Assembly: GCF_016545825.1 (NCBI RefSeq) | Contig: NC_052618.1 | Span: 46,756,196 to 46,820,195 of the forward strand | DNA: 64,000 nucleotides | From: Eucalyptus grandis | Taxonomy: Eukaryota > Streptophyta > Magnoliopsida > Myrtales > Myrtaceae | Direction: 5' to 3' | In this document: one piece after another, positions 34,155-46,237 of the stretch | How the letters are laid out: each line of letters begins with the position of its first letter | How positions within the stretch are numbered: the first letter of the stretch is position 1 | Program-made: the position numbers and the translations under genes | The notes under the pieces: model-generated | Told to the model about the DNA's origin: nothing | Database searches by the model: none | Seen by the model: only the letters and a program-made list of their open reading frames with translations

Positions 34155-37100
34155 AGGGGTTGGATCTTCGGAAAGCCCATACGCGCGTCTCCACCACCGC
34201 CGCCTGCCTCCCGGTCGTCGTCTCCCTCTGCACCTGTCGACTCGCTTCATTCATTCATTAATTCATTGGTATAGGAATACATTTCTTTATTATTATTATT
34301 ATTTTGGCCGGAGCTTTGTCTATACATACGTTTCGTCAAGCTCGACTGCTGGTCGTCGATTAGGGACTGCATAATAGGGTCAACGCTCAACGGGAGTTGT
34401 TGAATTAGCATGTGTTATAAGCATTCTTTCATGACTTTTTAGGGTCAAGGCTGTTATACGATGTTACATGATATACACGTTTGATTTTTTGCATAAGGAT
34501 TTGATCGTGTATCATCTCGGTTTGCTCTCTCTCTCTCTCTCTCTCTCTACACATCTCTCCGAGTTGGCGACTTTGACTTCGACAATGGCGAAAGGCAGGT
34601 GACTTGGAATGGGAACCCGGAGAATCGTTCAACGAGCCAAATGGCCAGCCCCATTACTTGGACTAGATTTGGCTTTGTTCTCCTCTCTATTGGCTCTAAT
34701 TCCCAATTAACATGGGTCAACTTACCCTTTGGCAAATGCGATATTAACACGCGATTTATTCACATTTCATCGAGACGCGATGGTCGGACAAGACTGTCCG
34801 ACCCTACCGGTCCGCTGACTCAGATGCGGATGAAAACCTGGCCTCGACCAATCTGACGTTTGACTGATGCGCGGTGCCAAGTCCTGTTACCGCCCTTCGT
34901 ATCGAGGTACTTGGACAGCAAGTTTGAAATCTTGCCGGGTCAAACCTAGGCATCACGTGCCGCTGCGCTGAATTCGTGCGCCGGTGCACGCATAGCTCAT
35001 TCACCGACAGCGGACCGAGTAAAAGGGCTTCGAACATGGACTGAACCAAACCGCAACAGGTGATGTTCTTCGTAGCAAGATAGCGTTATCGGTCCCTTAC
35101 GTGTATTTTTCCTCATTGAAAAGTAACTCCTAAAGTTGGAGATCTAGGCGTTGAAGTCATTGCGATATTCATTCATTCCTCATTGGTCCCTAGCGTCAAT
35201 TAGGTAAACGTACGCCGTGTTTGAATAAAATTTTGACCTGGCTTCTTTTTAGGATAAGCAAGTGATATTCATTCCTCGTACGTGGAAACAACGCCACAGC
35301 TTGATCTAGTCATTACTTACAATAATGATTATAATAAATGATTGACGCATTTGAAAAAATACCACCGCCGGTCAAATGTTGCAAACGACTGATCAAAAGC
35401 TAGTGATTCCAGCTCATTGAATTCGATAATTTTCGTTGACATAACATTGTGCAATAACATCATATTCTCGATATTTAAGGTTTTTATTGGATCCTTATAG
35501 AAGCATTATATTATACTACATACGACCTGTTCATATGTATCAAGAGATTTGACCGAAAATATTGTGTTTTTAGCATTAATCCTTTGGAAATTATATCTCT
35601 AGCTGCATATCGAGAATTTCACTTTTTAAGTGTACTTGGTCACACCTATTGTTGATGGGATGGTGCGATATTCGAGAAGCAAGCTAGCCTTGCATAAGCT
35701 AAATTTATTAGATTAAGCCAATCGCATTTTGAGATTTTATGAAACCCATGTCGAGCCTAGCTAAAAATAGACAAGTTCCTATATGATTTTTATGTTTGCA
35801 CTAATTCTATCCACGGCATCACTCATAGATTAAATATATATATGATCCGTTATTTTCATACGAATAGAAAAGTACACGAGTTACGTGGAAAGCAAGGCCA
35901 TTAGCGAGAATTTAAGGCATGCTACGACATACATGCGTATCTAACTCCTGCATACTTATCAATTTAATATCTTCAGCATGCTAAGTGGACCCTTTTTAGT
36001 TGACTTTGATTGTCCAGCAATTTCGCAACCCGACACACGAGGAGTTCTTGTCTCCCCCTTTGACCGTTTCTCATTACTTAGCGTAGCTAACTTGGAGCCA
36101 ACCACTTTCGTTAAACACATGGTAAGCGGTGATAAATACCAAATTAGTTAAAATCTTATTTTATAGATGCCAATGCAGTTCTAAATTTTTCAATTTTGGC
36201 ATTGTAATGCTAAATTTTTCGCGAAATGACAATATTACACAAAATTAAAAAGTTTATGACTGAATTAGTTTATGATCGATTTGATAATTTTTCCTAGCGT
36301 AAGTAGTGCTTGTTGGGCAGGTAAATGTTGGGACTGTGTCGGTCCATCGTTCGACTTCGGTCCAAATCGTTCGGAGAGGAGGTGGAGGAAAGCACGTCGG
36401 TGACTTGGTCTCTTGTGTTGCCAGCAACCCGAGCACTAGACTTAGCTGTCGCGGAGGTGGACGACAGATAAAATCGAATAGAAGAAAACGACTCGTAAAT
36501 TCTCCGTGTGGCTGAGTTTTGTTAGTATATTATTATTGGTCAAAAAGGGATTTTGAGTTTGGCAACTTAGATTTTGTCGGTAGCCCAATTGAAAATTAGG
36601 GTTTGACGACTCTGAGGAGTTTTCACTTGCCTCATACAGCAAGTAAAAACCTTAGATTGGCCGCAATTTAAAACGTTTGATTCTGTTGTCTAAATAGGTT
36701 TGAGAGCAATTTCAAGTTAATAAGCAAAGGGAGAGAGGGACAAATCGCGAGTGAGTGGTAAGGTCTGATTTGACGAGACTTCGGTTCCCTTCAAAACCAG
36801 AGACGCAAAGGAGATGATTGGCCGCAAGATTGAGAAGAGTTTGTACACGTCCTTGTTCCCATAGACCTTTTTCAAGAAGGGAAAACAGTGAATTTTTCTC
36901 GACCGCCGGTGAAGTCGCCGGACGTTTGAAATTAAGCGTGAAGAATACTCTCGCTACCATGCATTTGATGCCAACACTATTGCAAGTCCGATGTTTGACA
37001 TAGACATCGATGGTTGTTCGACTTGTTTGGATCCTTGGACATCGAATTTTCTCAAAGGTCGGATGCCTGAACCATTCATACCAAGTTAGACATCTAATTC

Positions 37101-38318
37101 TACTTGGACTTTGTTTTGCAACTTCTGTAGTTTCCTAAAGCCTTTGAAACTCAAGACCTGCACAACATGATTAAACCAACTCCACAAAAATAACTAGACA
37201 AATTGATTATCCAATTTAAAAAGGATTCAAGAGTCGATGTTGGCGACAAGACTCTGAAGAAATCGGCCGCTGTTGTCAATGGCCGAATAGCCACGAAATG
37301 GCCGCCATCAACGGTGGTCGGACTTGGACCCCTTGAGGCCATTGTTGGCTAATGACGGTGCGTGGTGTGTGAAATAAGGGTGAGAATTGAGGTGATTTTT
37401 GTGTGGGTATTTTTGTTAATTTCTTTTTCTTTGTTGTCCGAATCTCTGACGACCCAATTTCGGCCAACCAAAAAAAGCAAAAAATTGATCCCATATGACC
37501 AAAAAATAATTATAAAAAATAAAAAATTCGATCATCATATGCAGCATATGTGCCATTTTTCTAAGCCTAAAATTGCGAAATTCAGCGGACGCGCATCACC
37601 ACGTACATCACACGTGCCTTTTTTCTAATGCCTAAATGAATGGAATAATCGTCCTCTGACCATAAAAATAAAATTAAAATCAGAAACAGAGGATAACTGT
37701 CCGACAAAAAAAAAAAAAAAAGAATGAAATGGACCGCCCATTTTCCTTTTACAGCCTGGAGTCAACGAATGAGCTCAATCCCAAGACTTTCGCGACATCT
37801 TCTCGTCGCGTAGACCGAGTACCTGTATAAGCTTTGACTGCTGCGACGTTGTTCACGTCATGGCGGCCTTCGGATATGTTTGGTCAAAGTGAAATTGCAA
37901 AATTACAATGAATGATCCCCAAGTCTTCGTGCTGTAATCATTTGTTCCTAATTTCAACCCGGTTAATTCGTTCGGCTTGTTCGCATGGGGAAGGTGGGCC
38001 GGCTCGGAAGACAATGTTCTTGCCTATATGAGGAGAGTAATCGGGCCGAGCATTATCTATAGGGGTTGAGATAAAAACGGTTTGAATTGTTAATCATATT
38101 GATCAAATTATCCTTGGCAGGTTGATTCAGTTGGAGAGTACCTTTTGGGGGAACGCAAAGCATTTTTTTGCTGTTTGATTTGGTTCTAACCCTTTTGAAA
38201 ATAAAATCGAACCGTGAAATTACATTGTACATCCTATTAATATTTTAATTATTTTTTTGGTTGGTTAGCTTAGAAAGGAGGCTGCAATCTTCTGTATGGT
38301 ACTTGTGGTGTGTGTGGT
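34155..38318. other. 3' flank of unit 3
   Basis: Corresponds to 57370-61470 behind IDL-D. Notable sub-blocks are an (ATT)n run at 34288-34302, a (TC)n run at about 34524-34548, and a block at 36300-37700 (matching 59470-60900). That last block includes a minus-strand ORF (36712-36960) whose counterpart at 59876-60232 keeps a related reading (FFTLNFKRPATSPAVEKNS). I do not recognise that ORF and do not call it a gene. Confidence 0.6.
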
Positions 38319-39350
38319 GCGTCACTTATTGAACTTGATGCAATTTGCCAATGTTGTTCAAGATGTTAGAAGTCCAACCTGTGGTAGATCATTTCAAAAC
38401 CAACTTATTTATCAAACTCTTTTATACCTCATCTGAGACGCAAAACAAAAAAGTAATAATAATATCAATAACTTTGGATTTATCACGAGCACAATCTTAC
38501 ATAAGACGAATTCGAATCTTATACAGATGAGGAGACGCATTTTCACATATCTAGGAATTGATCTTCACGGCGTTGAGCTGCTGACTAATATGCAACCTAT
38601 TTTTTGGGTTCTTATTCCTAAAGCCACGCCTGTCCTTGCCGTTTCTATATAAATATTGAACCCTGTGCTCAAGGTTTGAGCTTGCCCTCTCTGCTCTCGC
38701 TCGAGGTTTACAATACTTCTCATCGCTGGAACTTCCATTCTGGAAGAACATCAGCTAATTCTCTTGAGGGATCCGTATAAATCCTTTTATTTTTTCCATC
38801 AAACTTTTGAGTTCTCATTTCCTTGCCCTTTTTTGTTTGCGTCACTTATTGAACTTGATGCAATTTGCCAATGTTGTTCAAGATGTTAGAAGTCCAACCT
38901 GTGGTAGATCATTTCAAAACCAACTTATTTATCAAACTCTTTTATACCTCATCTGAGACGCAAACAAAAAAGTAATAATAATATCAATAACTTTGGATTT
39001 ATCACGAGCACAATCCTACATAAGACGATTTCGAATCTTATACAGATGAGGAGACGCATTTTCACATATCTAGGAATTGATCTTCACGGCGTTGAGCTGC
39101 TGACTAATATGCAACCTATTTTTGGGTTCTTATTCCTAAAGCCACGCCTGTCCTTGCCGTTTCTATATAAATATTGAACCCTGTGCTCAAGGTTTGAGCT
39201 TGCCCTCTCTGCTCTCTCTCGAGGTTTACAATACTTCTCATCGCTGGAACTTCCATTCTGGAAGAACATCAGCTAATTCTCTTGAGGGATCCGTATAAAT
39301 CCTTTTATTTTTTCCATCAAACTTTTGAGTTCTCATTTCCTTGCCCTTTC
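38319..39350. repeat. Tandem duplication of about 520 bp containing the LRR-3 promoter
   Basis: The segment starting GCGTCACTTATTGAACTTGA at 38319 recurs at 38839, and the two copies are almost identical to about 38830 and 39349. Each contains a TATA box (TATATAAATATTG at 38645 and 39164) followed by the CCCTGTGCTCAAGG leader. The second copy directly precedes LRR copy 3. Confidence 0.9.
39164..39176 (+). promoter_or_regulatory. Probable TATA box upstream of LRR copy 3
   Basis: TATATAAATATTG about 260 bp before the ATG, with a CT-rich leader (39370-39410) between. The upstream duplicate of this box lies at 38645-38657. Confidence 0.5.
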
Positions 39351-39424
39351 CAACCCCGCCCCCCCCACTCCTCTCTCTCTCTCTCCCTCCCTCCCTCTCT
39401 CTCTCCCTCGATACACTTGCGCAC

Positions 39425-41287
39425 ATGGTAACTATGAAGAACTTTGGTTGGCTCATCATTTTGGGGTGTGTTTGGTCGCTGCTTGGCATGGAGAAGCAGG
39501 AGACACAGACGAAGCTCCAACGGAGGAAACAGAGAGGCAGGCTCTGTACTCTGCAATACAAGGGTTTGTGGGCAGCTGGTCGAATGGGTCGGATCTTTAC
39601 CCAGACCCTTGTGGATGGACTCCATACAGGTATCTACAGTACCATCACATTTTTGTTGTGGATTGCAAATCTTCACTGTGACATTGGCAAATCTGTACCG
39701 TACTGAACTGTGCTATTGGAGCAGAACAAGATACAGAGCACGAGTTTTGGACCACAAAGAAAACCTTTAACTGACTTTTCACCCAACGGGTGAAAAAAAG
39801 AACCTTGCAGTTGCAATTACCAGTCTTGAATACAATGTTTTAAATTGTGGTGCTGTTTAGTTTAGATTGAGTTGAGGCCGTTGCACTCATTTACTGTCGT
39901 AACTTTAATCGCTTACACAAAGGTCTCACAAATAAACCCTCCATCAATATGATAATGTCAACGTGCGCTGCAAGCTCCTAGCCATTTTGTTAGGAGATTA
40001 TCATGCATGTCGAGTTCATTGCTCTGAAAGCTTCGTTTTTGTCATGAGAAATGACCTCTGCTTTGCTTTCTTTTTTCTTTTTTAACAGGGAGTGTCCTGT
40101 GATCTATTTGATGGGCTCTGGTACATCACCGCCCTGAACGTCGGACCAGTTCATGAGAATTCCCTTGTTTGCTCGGCCAACCCTGTCTTCACACCACATG
40201 TCTTCAAGCTCACTCACCCGAAATCCCTCTCCTTCTTCGGTTGTTTCGTCTCACCCCGCCAAAATCCCGTCATGGTGCCTCCCGAAAGTTGGGGAAATCT
40301 GGCGGACAGCTTGGAGTCGTTGGAGTTGCGGTCGAACCCGGGTCTCGTCGGGCAAGTACCGTCTTGCTTTGGCCAGCTCGTTAACCTCCAATCACTGGTG
40401 ATCCAAGAGAATGGTTTGAGTGGTAATGTGCCTCCGAACATCGGTACCTTACTGAACTTGAAGCAGCTAGTCCTTGGGGGGAACTCACTCACGGGCCGGA
40501 TCCCGGACAGCTTCGGCGGATTGTCCAAGCTATTAATCCTTGATTTGAGCAGTAATTCTCTGTCCGGGCCTTTGACTTCGGCTCTTGGGGGTTTGACTTC
40601 ACTCCTGAAGCTGGACTTGAGCAACGATCTATTAGAAGGGAAGCTGCCAATGGAACTGGGAAACAACAAGCTCTCTGGTGGGTTGACTCGGTCACTCGAA
40701 TCAATGTGCTCCCTGTAAGAGCTGATCTTGGCCAACAACCCGATAGGAGGCAACCTGAGAATCCTAGAGTGGAAAAAATTGCAGGGCCTGGCCACTTTGG
40801 ACTTTCACAGACGGGTTTGACAGGGGACTTTCTAGAGTTGATCTCTAAGCTAAAAAACCTCAGGTTTCTGGGTCTTAGCAACAACCACCTTGGTGGTCAC
40901 ATCTCCCCAGAATTGGAAACATTGCCCAGCATCAATGCTCTGTACCTAAACGGCAACAACTTCACCAGGGAGCTCGAACTCCTTAAATGGTTCTATGGAA
41001 AGATGGAGAGGTGCTTCGGGGCCTGGGACAACCCTGGCTTGTGTTACCGGACTGAGTCACTATCGACAAGCCACAAGCCATTCGGGGTCAAGCCCGGTCG
41101 GGAACAGGGCAATGTGGTTGATGAGCCCACCTCAGAGGCCAAGTTCAGTGGTGGCCGAGTGGGGCAAAATGTCCATTTCCTGGCATCTTTGGGATGTTCA
41201 AGACACGGTGGTGGTTATTACGGGTTCTGGTGTCCTTTTCTGTTGGAGGTAGTAATGTTGCTGCTTATTGTTCTGAAGAGTTACTAG
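39425..41287 (+). pseudogene. PII-2-like LRR protein, two exons (LRR copy 3)
   Basis: The most complete copy. Exon 1 (39425-39629) encodes a signal peptide (MKNFGWLIILGCVWSLLG) and, in another frame, TERQALYSAIQGFVGSWSNG and DLYPDPCGW, the family's N-terminal block. The intron is 39630-40088 (GT..AG). Exon 2 runs VSCDLFDGLWYITALNVGP through about ten LRRs to FGAWDNPGLCYRTESLS and HKPFGVKPGR. Lesions: a frame change in exon 1 after the signal peptide; a donor whose phase does not match exon 2; a 33-bp in-frame deletion of one LRR segment (near 40660); a CAA-to-TAA stop at 40716-40718; and a one-base deletion near 40803. Known members are secreted or membrane-attached LRR proteins. Clearly a pseudogene. 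Confidence 0.88.
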
Positions 41288-41961
41288 ATGATGATGGGTT
41301 TGAATTTATGATCTCCATTTCCTCAGTGGGCAGAATAGTTTTGAGTATATATGTGGCATCCAAAAAAAAAAAAAAAATTCATAGCAACCTCCAGATACAT
41401 TAAGGCCTATAAACAGGTGATAGAAGTACCATCAAGTTGTATTGTAGTCATTTGATCCATGATTTGCAATAAGATTTATGACCAAGCTTTTAATGGATAA
41501 TTATTTGATAGGAAATAAAATTCTATTGTTGGCCATGTGTTTTATAAGTTGGAATTTATTGATTTATGATTTCAAGTTTTATGGCCAAGTGAATAAGGGA
41601 AATTAAGTATTTATATAAATGGGAAATTATGTGATGATTAAATAGGGAAAAATTAGAGAAGAGTGGGCCAAAACTCTTATACCAAGACTAGCCCACAAGA
41701 CCCCACCATTCGGCCATTTAGGCCTGGCCCGCAAAGCCCAAAGAAGGAGGAGCTACTGTCGATCAAGGCAGGCCCAAGCCCAGCCGGATGAAGCCCCTCT
41801 TGCATGAAAATTGCCAAGTGTTTCCCCCTTAGAGCCAAGTAGCGCCGGCATGCAAGATCAATGATTGTTAATCATTGAAGGGAAGAAAATTAGAGAGGAA
41901 GAGGGGGCGGATTAAGCAAGGAAAGGGAGAGAAAGAGAGGGGTGTCGCACGAAGAGAAAGG

Positions 41962-42006
<45 letters not shown>

Positions 42007-42218
42007 TGGGTCCGAGAGAGGGAGAGTGAGCGTGCGAGAGAAGAAGGAGGAGGAGTTCGCCGCCTAGTCACCACCGTTCGTTCACCGCCTTGCCCCGCCA
42101 TCCTTGTCGCTATGTTTGTGCTCGGATTTGAGGCAAGTAGAGTCCTAAAACCTACCATTTGCTGCTGTGATACGTGTTGTGAGGGATGATAAACTTTGGT
42201 TGTAGTATAAGTGAAGAA

Positions 42219-43596
42219 GAGGTTGAGACACCTGGAGTGCCATAACTTGGCACGGAAGGACACTTAAGTGCCATAACTTTAAAATTGCACACTTGAGTGC
42301 CAATATCAGAGTAAAATGGGACACTTAAGTGCTACTCCGGCGAAAATCCAGCCAAATGGCTGACGTGGCCATTTTCCGGCGAGTTTGGTTCAAAACGGCG
42401 TCGTTTTGCACGCTGACGTGACGGAGAAAATGCAAAAACGACGCCGTTTCGTGTCTACTTGTAAATAATAATATAAAAATTAATTAAATTAGATTTAAAA
42501 TTAATTTTATTTAAAATATCCAAAAAATTAAAAAAAATTAAGAAAAATTTAAAATTTTAAAAATTAAGAAAAATTTCAAATTTTAAAAAAAAATTAAGAA
42601 AATTTAAAAAATTTAAAAAAAAAAAGGGAGGGGGAGGTCGAAGGGCGGGCGAGGGTTGAGCCCCGCCGCCGCCTCCCTCCATCACCGAGAAGGGCCGGCG
42701 ATGAAGGGGGAGGGTCGGCGGGGTCGCCGCCCCCCGGCCGACCGACGGGAGGGCTGTGGGCCCTCGTCGGATCGCGGCGAGGGCCGCGACCTCGCCCCGG
42801 CATCTGGGCAAGGGCTCGCGGGCCCGCCGGTCGGCCTAGCGGACCCTCCCCACTCGGCCGGCAGACCCTCCCACTCCGTCGCCGGCCCTTCCGGCGACGA
42901 CGGGGAGGCGGCCCACGCCCGATCTAGGGGCGAGGGTTGCGGCCCTCGCCCAGATCCGGCGAGGGCTCGCGGGCCCTCGCCGCGTCCCCACCGCCGCCGG
43001 GAAGGGCCGGCGACAGAGTGGGAGCTCGCCTAGATCTGGGGCGAGGGTCGCGACCCTCGCCGCGATCCGGCGAGGGCTTGCAGCCCTCACCGTCGATCGG
43101 CCGGGCCGGCGACCCGCCGATCCTCCCCCTCCGTCGCCGGTCCTTCCCGGCAACAGCGAGGAGGCGGCGGCGGCGAGGGCTCAGCCCTCGGCCGCCCCTT
43201 CAAACTCCCCCCTTTTTCTTTTAAATTTTTAAATTTTTTAAAGTTTTTTAAATTTTCTTAATTTTTTTAAATTTTTTAAATTTTTAAATTTTTGAATATT
43301 TTAAATAAAATTAATTTTAAATCTAATTTAATTAGTTTTTATATTATTATTTACACGTAGACACGAAACGGTGTTGTTTTTGCATTTTCTCCGCCACGTC
43401 AGTGTGCAAAACGACGCCGTTTTGGACCAAACTCGCCGGAAAGTCGCCACGTCAGCTGTTTGGCCTGATTTTCGCCGGAGTGGCACTTAAGTGTCGCATT
43501 TAACTTTAAAACTGGCACTCAAGTGTATCATTTTAAAGTTATGGCACTTAAGTGTCATTCCGTGCCAAGTTATGGCACTTGAGCTGTACTTCTGCC
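42219..43596. mobile_element. Non-autonomous Mutator-like element nested in the 5' LTR
   Basis: 1378 bp flanked by a direct repeat AAGTGAAGAA (42209-42218, 43597-43606). The 3' LTR has the single, uninterrupted site. Long terminal inverted repeats (AGTGCCATAACTTGGCACGG near 42236 and its complement near 43577) extend inward for over 250 bp, with paired ACGACGCCGTTT and CACTTAAGTG motifs. The core is GC-rich, flanked by AT-rich runs, and codes for nothing recognisable; long ORFs on both strands are compositional. A 9-10-bp target duplication with long inverted repeats is the Mutator pattern. Confidence 0.88.
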
Positions 43597-44579
43597 AAGT
43601 GAAGAAATTCGAAGCTCTAGGGAGAGATATGGTAGCCTTGCATTCTGTTTTTTAGGAAGGCAGTCCAACCTTTGATGAAATTGTGAGTTGCATGCGACTT
43701 TTTAGTTGGAATCTTATTTTGACTCCTTGATGAAAGTTGTAGATAACTTCTTGGAGAGTAACATATCAAAATTTCAAAAGAAATGAACAAGTATAGACGG
43801 GTGAAACTATTTTTCTTTGGAGAAGTCAGATCTTGAATCGAAATGCTGACCTAGTATGATTCTGTGAATTTTATAAAATTCTCCGTTTGAAATTTGATCT
43901 TGTGTTTTGAATGAAAGTTAAATACGACATGTTAAGGAGTAACATAATAAAATTTTAGAGGAAATGGATGATTTTAGGTTGGTGAAATGATTTTATTTGA
44001 AATGGTCAGATCTGAGAATTTTTGCCGAGGGTTAGAGACGGCTATGGTGATTATATCTTTTAATCTATCACAAATATGATTTCAAGTTCTACATGAAATA
44101 TTTACTTCTAGACCTTTTCTATAACATATAAAACTTTCAGAATTTTTGGAGCTGATTTAATATTTTTACCGAATTTGTGAATGAAACTGTGTATGGCAAT
44201 ATTCCGAAATTTTAAGGACTGTGATGCGTGGATTGTACTGATTTGTGTGATGTTTTTTTGATATGGTGTTCTTCATGGAATACTTTCCTATAGATCTTTT
44301 ATATAACATGTCAAATTTTTAGAATTTAATAAGGCTTTTTACTAATTTTTCAAGAATTATGACCAAAGGAGCGCAATTTGTTTTTATCCGAAATTTTGCT
44401 ATATTTTCAAAAATAAATGAAATTGCTCCATGTGATATAATTTTTTGAGTGGTTGGTTATGCTGCATATGTGGTGACATATGGCATGTTATATGACATCA
44501 AAAGCTGGTTGAGACTCTTGATATTGATGCATCAAATGCCATGTTGAAATTGAAATACATGTGTGAATATAAATTGAGA

Positions 44580-45160
44580 TAATAACGAGACCGTCGGAGG
44601 TATGAGCCGACGATGCCCCAGGAGTGTTGGGATGCCCAGAGTGTGTGTGCCGAATGCCCCGGGAGTGTTGGGATGGCCAGAGGTGTGTTTCGGAAGCCCT
44701 GGAGGTATGTGCCAGGGGGATTCCTTGTGATGCTAGTTGGGGTAGAAGATGCCCGGAGTGTGTGTGCCGAATGCCCGGAGGTGTGTGCTAGAGGCTCCTT
44801 GCGATGCCAAATTGGATGCGAGCAATAAATTGTGGGACGCAAACACTAGTCCCTGGAAAGATATAAATTGAGACTGTATCATGCGCATGGATGTGTACTT
44901 ATGGCATGGGATGAATCTCATGGGAATGCAAGCTTGAAGTGCATGGTGATATATGCACATTGCATGGTGATATATACATGGTTGCTTGACGATAAGCGCA
45001 TGGTGGTATATGCACATTACATGGTGGTATATGCACGTTGCATGGTGGTATATGCACGTTACATGGTGATATATGCATGGCTATTCGATGATATATGTAT
45101 AAGTGCATGGTGGTATATGCACGTTGTATGGTGATATATGCATGGCTGAAAGGTGAGGTA
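44580..45160 (+). repeat. Minisatellite zones inside the 5' LTR
   Basis: The first zone (about 44600-44810) repeats GAGTGTGTGTGCCGAATGCC and GGAGTGTTGGGATG motifs. The second (about 44935-45150) repeats CATGGTGGTATATGCACGTT about every 21 bp. Both recur in the 3' LTR (52680-52910, 53040-53230) with different copy numbers. His/Tyr-rich minus-strand ORFs here are translations of the repeat. Confidence 0.8.
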
Positions 45161-46015
45161 TGCTTGAATTCATGAATGATATGTGTTTTATTCTTGATAC
45201 CTTGATTGTTCTGTTTAATGCATTGTGTAATTTGGTGGATCTTTACTGCTGAGTGGTTTTACTCACCTCTTTTGGGGATTAACATTTCATATTAGAAAGA
45301 TGTTGTTGCTACCAGTTGCATGTGGTACCTATTATGGATTGCCATATGATGCCGAGGTGGAGTGCACAGAGCATTCCTATGTTAGTTTGCCTGGTCTAGT
45401 GTATGTCCGAGTCTGTGTCTTAGTGATGTACAATGTGGGTCTTGCTAATGGTCCGATTATCTAGGAGTTTTTGTCTGTTCATGTCCGGCTTGGTGGAGTG
45501 ATGCTAGGGATGCTACCGCCGCCGCCGCCCGATGCATCGAGTTGGGTGTGATGGCACGTATAGCTGGTGGGAGCTGACACTTTTTGAGGATAGCTGATGC
45601 TTGTTGATGGAGGGGTGTACCTGTTTGATGTAGGGTCGAGTTCTCTTTTGAGTTATAGCCAAGTATAGTTAAAAATCTTGGCCTTTTTGTTGTACTGACC
45701 CAAAATATCCATCATGAAAATATAAATAAAAGTGACTTGGCTTTGTCTTTTCATTTGAAGTGTAGGTGGTGTGCATTGCATTATGATTATTGAAGTGAGA
45801 AATGGTGAGATACGTTTATACTTCCGCTGATGAACTGCGTTGGGACATTTACAAAAAAATAAAAATAAAAATGGAAAAGTATTCTATTGATTAACCCTTA
45901 TGAACTATGGTTTCACTTTAATTAAAAAGTTACCTTATTGGTATGTAGTAAGATGAGTGACAAGTACCTGTGGTGACCCTAACGGATCGGGGTCGTCGAG
46001 GGGTGCCACAACGAT

Positions 46016-46027
46016 TGGTATCAGAGC
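46016..46027 (+). other. Primer-binding site, initiator tRNA-Met
   Basis: TGGTATCAGAGC five bases after the 5' LTR. Confidence 0.9.
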
Positions 46028-46237
46028 AATAGTTATAGTTGGAGTGATAAGGAGCCTCATTTGGAAATTGAGGAATATGATGACAATGCACACCATAGGG
46101 TATTAAATGGAATAATTGGTTAACTTCGAATAACGGGTGATGGATATTCACTCGTAGATCCCTAGTAGTTTATCATGAGTTGTCTTTAGGTGCCAGTAAC
46201 ATGTATATGTTACTTATATAGTAGTAGTTGCCTTTAA

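Larger units (their letters stand above)
41352..46010 (+). repeat. 5' LTR of the gypsy element, with nested insertion
   Basis: Starts TGTGGCATCC and ends GGGGTGCCACA; 4659 bp. Removing the 1378-bp nested element and one target duplicate leaves 3271 bp, against 3265 bp in the 3' LTR. It contains a (GA)n run near 41968-42000 and two minisatellite zones. Many transition differences from the 3' LTR show that the insertion is old. Confidence 0.95.

Noticed and set aside
39238..39676. Minus-strand ORFs opposite LRR exon 1
   Set aside because: Arg/Glu repeats from the CT-rich leader and antisense of a recognised exon.
42557..43224. Long GC-rich ORFs on both strands (Arg/Pro/Gly-rich)
   Set aside because: They lie in the core of a Mutator-like element, are open on both strands because of base composition, and show no domain.
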